Positions 1 through 5,269 of a DNA stretch of 5,694 nt are shown in pieces (position 1 is the stretch's first letter; each line of letters opens with the position of its first letter). Position numbers and translations under genes: made by a program. The DNA is from Propionivibrio sp. (GTDB taxonomy: Bacteria > Pseudomonadota > Gammaproteobacteria > Burkholderiales > Rhodocyclaceae): the NCBI GenBank assembly GCA_017990155.1, contig JAGNOM010000206.1:1-5694 (forward strand), given 5' to 3'. Under the pieces are notes generated by a model, which was not told the origin of the DNA, searched no databases, and saw only the letters and a program-made list of their open reading frames with translations.

Positions 1-387
1 TTCAAGGCCGGTCCGGCGCTGGGCAGTCCCGCCGCCGTGCGCGACTACCTGCGCCTGAAACTGGTCGCGGAGCCGAACGAAATCTTCGCCGTCGTGTTTC
101 TGGACAACCAGCACCAGGTGCTCGCCTACGAGCCGCTGTTCAAGGGCACGGTCGACCAGACTTCGGTGTATCCGAGGGTGGTGGTCCAGCGTGCGCTGGC
201 GCTCAACGCTTCGGCGCTGATCCTGGCGCATCAGCATCCCTCGGGGAACACCGAGCCCTCGGCCGCTGATCGTGTGATCACCGAGCGGCTGAAGAGCGCC
301 CTGGCCACCGTCGATGTCCGGGTGCTGGATCACTTCATCGTCGGCAAGGGCAGCCCGTACTCGTTCGCCGAAGCCGGCTTGTTGTAG
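1..387 (+). CDS. radC: RadC family JAB/MPN-domain protein, 3' part (5' end outside window)
   Basis: The reading frame is open from base 1 and gives 128 codons before TAG at 385-387. The in-frame GTG at codon 13 is probably internal, because the family-like sequence starts upstream of it. Counting codons from base 1, the JAMM metal motif is intact: H77-x-H79-P-S-G followed by P86-S-x-x-D90, which would bind one zinc ion with a downstream acidic residue. ICE-borne RadC proteins are usually about 160 residues and lack the helix-hairpin-helix of the chromosomal form, so roughly 30 to 40 codons are missing on the left. RadC's role is unsettled: it was named for DNA repair, that link was later disputed, and MPN-fold proteins are often peptidases or nucleases. 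The gene is followed at once by a strong hairpin, which separates it from the cargo operon. The family call is secure; function is unknown. Confidence 0.93.
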   Translation, partial: FKAGPALGSPAAVRDYLRLKLVAEPNEIFAVVFLDNQHQVLAYEPLFKGTVDQTSVYPRVVVQRALALNASALILAHQHPSGNTEPSAADRVITERLKSALATVDVRVLDHFIVGKGSPYSFAEAGLL

Positions 388-393
388 TCCGCA

Positions 394-420
394 GGCGCCC
401 CTTCCGGGGGCGCCTTGCGT
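394..420 (+). terminator. GC-rich hairpin terminator after radC
   Basis: GGCGCCCC (394-401) pairs perfectly with GGGGCGCC (407-414) around a 5-nt TTCCG loop, starting 6 nt after the radC stop codon. The following tract (TTGCGTCTTG) is only moderately T-rich, so termination may be incomplete. Position and stem strength fit an intrinsic terminator that insulates the cargo operon from backbone transcription. Confidence 0.7.
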
Positions 421-508
421 CTTGCCCCTATCCACACGTTCGCGATGCGCTCTGATGGTCGCGACTTTCGGAAGCTTGGAAGGCTTGTGGGATAGGCGGC
501 TGAACCGG

Positions 509-540
509 CCTTTACCTGTTGAGAAGCACACCTTTACATG
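509..540 (+). repeat. Direct repeat pair CCTTTAC(C/A)TG, candidate operator
   Basis: CCTTTACCTG at 509-518 and CCTTTACATG at 531-540 match at 9 of 10 positions. Their starts are 22 bp apart, about two helical turns, so both copies face the same side of the DNA. The first abuts the candidate -35 hexamer and the second lies in the -35/-10 spacer. The downstream gene encodes a small HTH protein, so an autoregulatory operator is the natural inference. No binding data can be read from the sequence. Confidence 0.5.
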
Positions 541-547
541 GCAGAAT
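519..547 (+). promoter_or_regulatory. Candidate sigma-70 promoter of the cargo operon
   Basis: TTGAGA (519-524, 5 of 6 to TTGACA) and CAGAAT (542-547, 4 of 6 to TATAAT) are separated by 17 bp. Transcription would start near 554, giving a leader of about 24 nt to the ATG at 578. This is the best pair I found by eye. An alternative -10 around TATTTT (553-558) has no well-spaced -35. Confidence 0.4.
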
Positions 548-577
548 CTGCATATTTTCTAGTTGCCAGCAACGCGA

Positions 578-1054
578 ATGTCTGCCGTCACCGCCATCCA
601 GTACACTCAGGACCAGATGCGCACGCTAACCGGCGTGTCCGTCGAAACGGTGCGGCATTGGCGCAAGACCGTGCCCTACTTGGCGTCCAAGACCGGGAAG
701 GCTGCCCGATTCACCTTCGCGGATCTCCTAGGCTTGGCCGTTACCAATGAGTTGGTCAGCTCGTTGGGAGTGCACATCGCCACCGTCAGCGTCGGCGTTG
801 ACGCGCTCTTTCGGTTGCTGGGCACGAGTAGCGCATTGGCGCTGAATGGGTCCGTGGCGTTCGTGACGGCCACTTCGGCGACCCTGTGCGATATCGGCCC
901 CGAGGGGATTGGACCGGCGCCGACGCAACCGACTCTCGTCATCCCGCTCGATCCGTTGATCATGCGGCTTCAGCAGCACATGCTGCCGATCGTCCCGACG
1001 CCGAGCCAGGCAGCGTTGCCGTTTCCACCCGAAGCTATCCGGAGTAGGGCGTGA
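578..1054 (+). CDS. Small MerR-type HTH DNA-binding protein, putative operon controller
   Basis: This 158-residue protein probably binds DNA and regulates its own operon. Residues about 8-55 read as a MerR-type winged helix: Y-T-x-x-Q-M-x-x-L-T-G-V-S followed by ETVRHWRK (23-30), then a G-K-x-x-R-F-T wing and a F-x-D-L-L helix. The central part (about 55-90) is helical and hydrophobic and could dimerise. The C-terminal third is rich in proline (P-T-P-S, P-F-P-P) and looks disordered. No ligand-binding domain or metal-binding cysteine cluster is present, unlike classic MerR proteins. The start is set at ATG 578; an in-frame TTG at 563 would add five residues, and neither has an obvious Shine-Dalgarno. 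The stop overlaps the methyltransferase start (GTGA, 1051-1054), so the two are coupled. By analogy with restriction-modification C proteins it may set the expression of the system; this role is inferred. An alternative is a DNA-targeting subunit of the complex. Confidence 0.75.
   Translation: MSAVTAIQYTQDQMRTLTGVSVETVRHWRKTVPYLASKTGKAARFTFADLLGLAVTNELVSSLGVHIATVSVGVDALFRLLGTSSALALNGSVAFVTATSATLCDIGPEGIGPAPTQPTLVIPLDPLIMRLQQHMLPIVPTPSQAALPFPPEAIRSRA
1041..1053 (+). promoter_or_regulatory. Ribosome binding site and GTG start of the methyltransferase gene
   Basis: GGAG at 1041-1044 lies 6 nt before GTG 1051-1053, inside the last codons of the HTH gene. The GTGA overlap with the upstream stop supports GTG as the true start and translational coupling. 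Confidence 0.7.
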
Positions 1055-4014
1055 ACACTGCCACGCTGGAACAGGTGCTCGCCGCAACCGGCTACCTGCC
1101 GGACGGGCAACCCGCGCCCGGTCTTCGGTTGGGGGCCGAGGCGCAGTCCTCGCGCCACGGCCGCGTTTTTGTTCCGGACGCATTGTGGCGCAGCGCGTCG
1201 TCGTTGACCGTCTACTTCAAGTTTGAGCAAAGCGCGCCTGCAGACGATCTGGTCAGCCAGTGGCGACGAGAGGTCTGGAACGAGGGGTTCGCGCCGTTGC
1301 TGTGGGTGATCTCGCCGCAGCGTATCGACCTGTACAACGGTTTCGGCACACCCGCGAAAGAAGGCGATGCCCAGAGACATTTGATTCGGCGTTTCGAGAA
1401 CATCGAAGCTTCGCTTCATGAACTGGACGAGTTGGCCGGCCGACTGGCGATCGAGACGGGCCAATTCTGGGCCCAGGTGCCGGCCATCGATCGCAAGACC
1501 AGCGTCGATCAGAAGCTCCTGTCTGACCTTGGATGTCTCGAACGCGATTTGGTCGCAGGCAATCTCGCGCGCGATGCGGCGCAGGCCTTGATTGGGCGCG
1601 TGATCTTCACCCAGTACCTGATTGACCGCGAGATCGTCAGTGCGGCGCGGTTGAAGCGGGTATGCGGCCGCACGGCGTTGCCGGCGATCCTGCGCGACCG
1701 GCCAGCGACCAGCAAGCTGTTCGCATGGCTGGCCCAGACCTTCAACGGCGATATGTTTCCGCCCTCGTCGGTGAAAACGACACCAGCAGCTCACCATTTG
1801 ACGCGGGTTGCGGAGTTCCTGGAGGCTGTCGATCCTGAAAGCGGGCAACTCAGCTTCTTCCCCTACCAGTTCGACGTGATTCCGGTCGAGCTCATCAGCT
1901 CGATCTACGAGCAGTTTGCACATGCTGAGCCGCAGACTGGAGGAAAGCGCACAGAAGCGTTGCGAAACGGCGTGCACTACACGCGACTGTCCGTCGTCTC
2001 GCTGGTCCTCGATGAGGTCATGGATGGTCTATCTGGACGGGAGTCGGTGCTGGATTTGACGTGCGGCTCCGGTGTCTTCCTGGTCGAAGCGCTGCGGCGC
2101 TTGGTTCATCTTCGCTCGCAAGGTCAGCCGCCCACGAGGGAGCTGATCCGCTCGACGCTCTACGGGCAGGTGTATGGCGTAGACATTAGCGAAGCCGCGA
2201 TTCGCGTCGCTGCGTTCAGCCTGTACCTGGCTGCGCTTGAGCTGGACCCTGACCCGCAACCACCGCAGTCCCTGAAGTTCCAGCCATTGATCGGCAGGAC
2301 ATTGCTCGTCGGTGACGCTCGTACTGTCGAACGTGATGGAGATGGCAAGGCCGTGCTGGCGACGCCGACAGGGCTGAAGCAGTTCGACCTTATCGTGGGC
2401 AATCCCCCTTGGAGCTTTAGGGGGCAGACAGGAACCGAAGCGCGGCGCAAGACCAGGGTTGCGGGCGTACCTGCGCAACCGCGCGGTGAAGGCTTGGATT
2501 TCGTGTTGCGAGCGGCGGAGTTCTCACATGAGAAGACCCGTTTCGGCATCATTCTTAGCGCGATGCCGTTCTTCAGCCGCAGCGGCACCGGCATGGCAGC
2601 AGCTCAGCATGTGATGCGAGCCGTGGCTCCGATCACCTTGGTAAATCTGTCCAATTTGTGCAGTTGGCTCTTCGCGACAGCGGCCATGCCCGCAGTGGTT
2701 CTCTTTGCCCGTCATCGACCGAAGCAGCGAACGGATCAGGTCACGGTCGTTCAGATCCCGTGGACGCCCAGCGGTGCAAGGACTCATTCGTTCGAGGTGG
2801 CGCCGAGTGACGTCATCACTTTGACACTCGACGAAATCCAAGAACAGCCGTTGAAGCTCAAGGCAGCAGCCGTTGGCCGGCGCCGTGACCTCCTATTGCT
2901 GGATGACTTGACTTCGGCCCACAGAAATCTGGGCGAGCAACTCTCATTACTCGACACTACCTTCCAGGTTGGATTGATTCGCGGGGCCCCAGAGAATCAG
3001 ACGCGCGATGCTCGCCCGCTAAAAGGATTGGATGTACTGCAAGTCAAAGACATGCAGCACTTCAACATTCCCGATGATTTGCCGACTTTCAGCCAATCGA
3101 AGGCACAATGGCCACGATCGCGGGAGATATATCAAGCCCCGCTTCTCATCGTGAAGGAAATGCTTCTGGGGAGTCCACGCGTCTTGGCGGCCGTCTCCGA
3201 GCGGGATCTCGTCTTCACGAACTCATACTTCGCAGTGTCTCTTCCGAGAGGGCACACGCGGACGGCACATTTGCTTGCCACCGTGTTGAGTTCTGCTTTT
3301 GCGACATGGTTCTTCTATCTGACCGCTGCAGAGTTTGGAATCTACAAGAGGAAGCTGCTGGCTCGCGACCTCAGCTTCCTACCGGTGCCTAATTTCACGA
3401 GCGCAGTGAAATCTGAGGCTGGCCAGCGCCTGCTGCAGATTGAGAAGAATCTGCGCGCCAACGGCACCGACGAGAGGGGATGGGCTGAACTGGACGAAGC
3501 TGTCTTCGATCTGTACGAACTGAACGATGCCGACCGAACTGTCATTCGAGACGGCCTCCTTCGCGCCGGGTGGCAATGGGAAACCGGCCGCGAATCATCC
3601 GTGGAGCCATCGGACAGTCGTACTGAGGTCACGGCGTATGCCAAGACGTTCCTGTCCGTTATCGAGGATTGGCTTTCCGTTCGCAATAAGCGGCACATGC
3701 GCGCCGAAGTGCTCGACTTGCCAAGCAGTTCGGCCTTGCGCGTCGTGCGCTTTGTCTTGGAAGAGGGGCCGGGTAATGCGAGCGTGAGCGTCGTGGCACC
3801 ACAAGGCGAATTGGGTGAAGTACTGGCACGTATCGGCAGGCGCCTGAAAGTCAAGATTGCGACCGCGCTCAGTGCAGAGCGGGAATTGCGAGTACACGGA
3901 CGCAACGAAGTCGTGATCATCAAGCCAGCAGCGCGGCGCTACTGGATGGGCATAGCGGCACTGGAAGATGCCGATGCAGTGGTCGCGGAGAGCTTTTCAG
4001 GGGGCAAAGTTTGA
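1051..4014 (+). CDS. Type IIG/Eco57I-like adenine-specific DNA methyltransferase with degenerate nuclease-like N-terminus
   Basis: This 987-residue protein should transfer a methyl group from SAM to N6 of adenine in a specific DNA site. The motif order is that of gamma-type amino-methyltransferases: motif X around G307-V-H-Y-T311, motif I LDLTCGSGVF (334-343), motif II V-Y-G-V-D378, and catalytic motif IV N451-P-P-W454 after FDLIVG. Residues about 620-785 resemble the target-recognition region of Eco57I-like enzymes, ending in the typical L-x-x-x-D773-L-x-x-L-P778-V-P. It is followed by LDEAVFDLYEL (814-824), common after that region. The N-terminus (about 25-100: V-P-D43, VYFKFE 54-59, PLLWV 82-86, D-L-Y-N96-G) follows the strand and helix pattern of HsdR/type IIG nuclease domains but has no D/E-x-K. 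An extra C-terminal domain (about 870-987) ends with I-K958-P, R-R-Y-W965 and A-L-E-D-A-D975. GTG start and TTGA stop overlap its neighbours. A modification enzyme is secure; its target site, and whether it also cuts, are unknown. Confidence 0.9.
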   Translation: MNTATLEQVLAATGYLPDGQPAPGLRLGAEAQSSRHGRVFVPDALWRSASSLTVYFKFEQSAPADDLVSQWRREVWNEGFAPLLWVISPQRIDLYNGFGTPAKEGDAQRHLIRRFENIEASLHELDELAGRLAIETGQFWAQVPAIDRKTSVDQKLLSDLGCLERDLVAGNLARDAAQALIGRVIFTQYLIDREIVSAARLKRVCGRTALPAILRDRPATSKLFAWLAQTFNGDMFPPSSVKTTPAAHHLTRVAEFLEAVDPESGQLSFFPYQFDVIPVELISSIYEQFAHAEPQTGGKRTEALRNGVHYTRLSVVSLVLDEVMDGLSGRESVLDLTCGSGVFLVEALRRLVHLRSQGQPPTRELIRSTLYGQVYGVDISEAAIRVAAFSLYLAALELDPDPQPPQSLKFQPLIGRTLLVGDARTVERDGDGKAVLATPTGLKQFDLIVGNPPWSFRGQTGTEARRKTRVAGVPAQPRGEGLDFVLRAAEFSHEKTRFGIILSAMPFFSRSGTGMAAAQHVMRAVAPITLVNLSNLCSWLFATAAMPAVVLFARHRPKQRTDQVTVVQIPWTPSGARTHSFEVAPSDVITLTLDEIQEQPLKLKAAAVGRRRDLLLLDDLTSAHRNLGEQLSLLDTTFQVGLIRGAPENQTRDARPLKGLDVLQVKDMQHFNIPDDLPTFSQSKAQWPRSREIYQAPLLIVKEMLLGSPRVLAAVSERDLVFTNSYFAVSLPRGHTRTAHLLATVLSSAFATWFFYLTAAEFGIYKRKLLARDLSFLPVPNFTSAVKSEAGQRLLQIEKNLRANGTDERGWAELDEAVFDLYELNDADRTVIRDGLLRAGWQWETGRESSVEPSDSRTEVTAYAKTFLSVIEDWLSVRNKRHMRAEVLDLPSSSALRVVRFVLEEGPGNASVSVVAPQGELGEVLARIGRRLKVKIATALSAERELRVHGRNEVVIIKPAARRYWMGIAALEDADAVVAESFSGGKV
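3999..4013 (+). promoter_or_regulatory. Ribosome binding site and TTG start of the nuclease gene
   Basis: AGGGGG (3999-4004) sits 6 nt before TTG 4011-4013, which overlaps the methyltransferase stop as TTGA. The ATG at 4024 is out of frame, and the next in-frame ATG (4164) would drop the first 51 residues. TTG with coupling is therefore the best start, and as a weak initiation codon it may limit nuclease yield. Confidence 0.65.
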
Positions 4015-4682
4015 GGATCCCCTATGAGACACCTCCTGCACTGGGCAGAGAGTTCATTGAACTTGAGCCCGAGGTTGTGGCGGTCATTCTGCTGACACTG
4101 GCCGCAGGTTGGCAGCGAGCATGCGCAGCCGAGGACGTGAATGCCAACGCTGGAGAGGTAATCATGACCGAGCGCCTGCGGGACGGGATGCGCATTGCGC
4201 TGAAGAACTCCCCGTGGAAGCAGATCATGGTGCTGCCTGGCACGGAATCGCGATCTAAAAGCAACGTGATGCTGCCAGACGGACGTACCGACATCCCGCT
4301 GGCGTTCGTCGAAATTTTCTTGCGCACGCAGGAGCATGATCCGCACGCGATCATCGAATGCAAACGAATCGCCGGGTCGGACACTCACTTGTGTCGAGAG
4401 TACGTCGTCGAGGGCATGGATCGATTCATCCAGGAGAAGTACGGCGAGAACCATGCTATCGGCTTCATGGTGGGGTACGTTCTTGCCGGCGTTCCTTCGG
4501 AATCCGCGGATGGCGTCAACGCTTACTTGAGAAGAGTTTCGCGCTCGGTAGATCGCCTCGCCCCGAGCGACATCAGTGACGGGACTTGGCAGAGCCTACA
4601 CGCACGCTCCAAGCCGTCGATGCCGATTCGCTTACAGCATGCGTTTCTTGGGTTCGCGGGCACCTCAGCGTCCCGCACCTGA
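4011..4682 (+). CDS. PD-(D/E)XK-type nuclease, putative restriction partner of the methyltransferase
   Basis: This 223-residue protein carries a PD-(D/E)XK signature: G-R-T-D94-I at the end of one strand, a second strand with E101, then A-I-I-E116-C-K118-R on the next strand. The gap D94-x21-E116-x-K118 is normal for this fold, in which the acidic residues bind magnesium and the lysine helps hydrolyse the phosphodiester bond. A helix rich in conserved-looking residues follows (R129-E-Y-V, E134-G-M-x-R-F, K143-Y), then a hydrophobic strand AIGFMVGYVL (149-158). The N-terminal 60 residues look helical, and there is no signal peptide, so it is cytoplasmic. It is the last gene of the operon and overlaps the methyltransferase stop. 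The inferred role is DNA cleavage controlled by methylation. I do not recognise a named family, and a nickase, repair nuclease or effector in a non-classical defence system are alternatives. Confidence 0.7.
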   Translation: MRIPYETPPALGREFIELEPEVVAVILLTLAAGWQRACAAEDVNANAGEVIMTERLRDGMRIALKNSPWKQIMVLPGTESRSKSNVMLPDGRTDIPLAFVEIFLRTQEHDPHAIIECKRIAGSDTHLCREYVVEGMDRFIQEKYGENHAIGFMVGYVLAGVPSESADGVNAYLRRVSRSVDRLAPSDISDGTWQSLHARSKPSMPIRLQHAFLGFAGTSASRT

Positions 4683-4687
4683 TCTCC

Positions 4688-4703
4688 GCCTCCGACAGGA
4701 GGC
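4688..4703 (+). terminator. Small hairpin just after the nuclease gene
   Basis: GCCTCC (4688-4693) pairs with GGAGGC (4698-4703) around a GACA loop, 5 nt after the stop codon. No T-tract follows, so it may protect the 3' end of the mRNA or act only as a weak pause site. Confidence 0.35.
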
Positions 4704-4733
4704 AATCACAACGCTCACAACGGCATAGGGTAT

Positions 4734-4768
4734 GAAACCGGCAGGGGCCGGATGCGGTTTCTTTGTCG
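4734..4768 (+). terminator. Likely intrinsic terminator of the cargo operon
   Basis: GAAACCG (4734-4740) pairs with CGGTTTC (4755-4761). An alternative inner stem is CCGGC (4738-4742) with GCCGG (4747-4751). The arm is followed by a T-rich run (TTTCTTTGT from 4758). The structure lies 51 nt after the nuclease stop and before the conjugation genes, so it would end the cargo transcript. The downstream genes must then rely on read-through or on a promoter I cannot identify between 4762 and 4812. Confidence 0.55.
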
Positions 4769-4812
4769 CGCTAGATCGGCACTTGAAGTCGACTGTGACT
4801 TTGATCGACTCC

Positions 4813-4817
4813 AAGGA
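4813..4817 (+). promoter_or_regulatory. Ribosome binding site of the TIGR03757-like gene
   Basis: AAGGA lies 8 nt before ATG 4826, which supports that start over ATG codons in other frames at 4732 and 4752. Confidence 0.6.
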
Positions 4818-4825
4818 CGCCCGAT

Positions 4826-5269
4826 ATGCCGGCCCCCGTCTTCAAGGCTTCGCCCCGGCTGCCGACCATCAGCATTGCGCCCGGACTGTGGGCAGTGCTG
4901 TTCATGTTTACCCAGACTGCAGCAGCCGACGTGCTCGTCGTCACCGACAGCCGTCATCCGGTGCAGGCTCCAGCCGGCGTGCGGATCATCGAGCTGGACC
5001 AGGCCACGCGCATCGAGGTCGAACTCGCCGCGCACCTACCGGCCGACCCGCAACAGGCTGCAGCCCTGGTGCGGCAGCGGTTGCATGACGGCGGCGAGGC
5101 CCTTCAACGCCGCATCGGCCACGCCTACCAAGGTGTCGCGGATGCCTGGGGACTGGGCATCGCCAAGATTCCCGCCGTGGTGGTCGATCGACGCTACGTG
5201 GTCTACGGCGAGCCCGACGTGCCCCGCGCCGTCGCGCGCATCAACGCCTACCGGAGCACGCAGCCATGA
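4826..5269 (+). CDS. TIGR03757 family (DUF1525-like) ICE conjugation protein, exported
   Basis: This is a 147-residue protein of the ICE conjugation module. Residues 1-34 read as a signal peptide: K7 and R11, then a hydrophobic stretch to about 28, then a T-A-A-A cleavage site before D35, so the mature protein is likely periplasmic. The mature part has the features I associate with TIGR03757: VLVVTDSRHPV near the start, I-x-E-L-D, L-P-A-D-P, Y-Q-G-V-x-x-A-W-G-L-G-I, then K114-I-P-A-V-V-V-D121 and Y-V-V-Y-G128. The I-P-A-V-V-V-D segment resembles the cis-proline region of a thioredoxin fold, yet the protein contains no cysteine, so any such fold would be structural rather than redox-active; this is inference. 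The stop overlaps the next start (ATGA, 5266-5269), as expected for adjacent subunits of the type IV secretion apparatus. Its exact role in mating is not known to me. Confidence 0.87.
   Translation: MPAPVFKASPRLPTISIAPGLWAVLFMFTQTAAADVLVVTDSRHPVQAPAGVRIIELDQATRIEVELAAHLPADPQQAAALVRQRLHDGGEALQRRIGHAYQGVADAWGLGIAKIPAVVVDRRYVVYGEPDVPRAVARINAYRSTQP

Larger units (their letters stand above)
415..577 (+). other. Intergenic control region upstream of the cargo operon
   Basis: I see no convincing gene here. A short ATG frame from 538 and another from 314 overlap real genes in the wrong frame and lack family features. The region holds two TCGCGA palindromes 19 bp apart (440-445 and 459-464), an imperfect tandem GGAAGCTT / GGAAGGCTT (470-477, 478-486), the 22-bp-period direct repeat (509-540) and a candidate promoter (519-547). 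It is visibly more AT-rich near 511-562 than its surroundings, as expected for a promoter. Confidence 0.6.

Noticed and set aside
538..750. ATG-started 70-codon frame upstream of the HTH gene
   Set aside because: It overlaps the HTH gene in another frame and its ATG lies inside the direct repeat; the HTH frame has a recognisable domain.
970..1977. Long minus-strand open frame (335 codons) opposite the HTH and methyltransferase genes
   Set aside because: It lies antisense to a methyltransferase with clear motifs, its translation is rich in R, Q and H without family features, and long antisense frames are common in GC-rich DNA.
3342..3923. Minus-strand open frame of 193 codons opposite the methyltransferase C-terminus
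   Set aside because: Serine- and arginine-rich shadow translation with no domain pattern; the opposite strand carries a continuous, recognisable protein.
1051..4014. BREX PglX, DISARM or type I HsdM identity for the methyltransferase
   Set aside because: None of the required partner genes is in the window, and the enzyme carries its own recognition region. Partners outside the window are unlikely because the operon is bounded by hairpins and backbone genes.
3939..4454. Minus-strand open frame of 171 codons opposite the nuclease gene
   Set aside because: It is antisense to the PD-(D/E)XK signature and to the coupled start, and has no recognisable features of its own.
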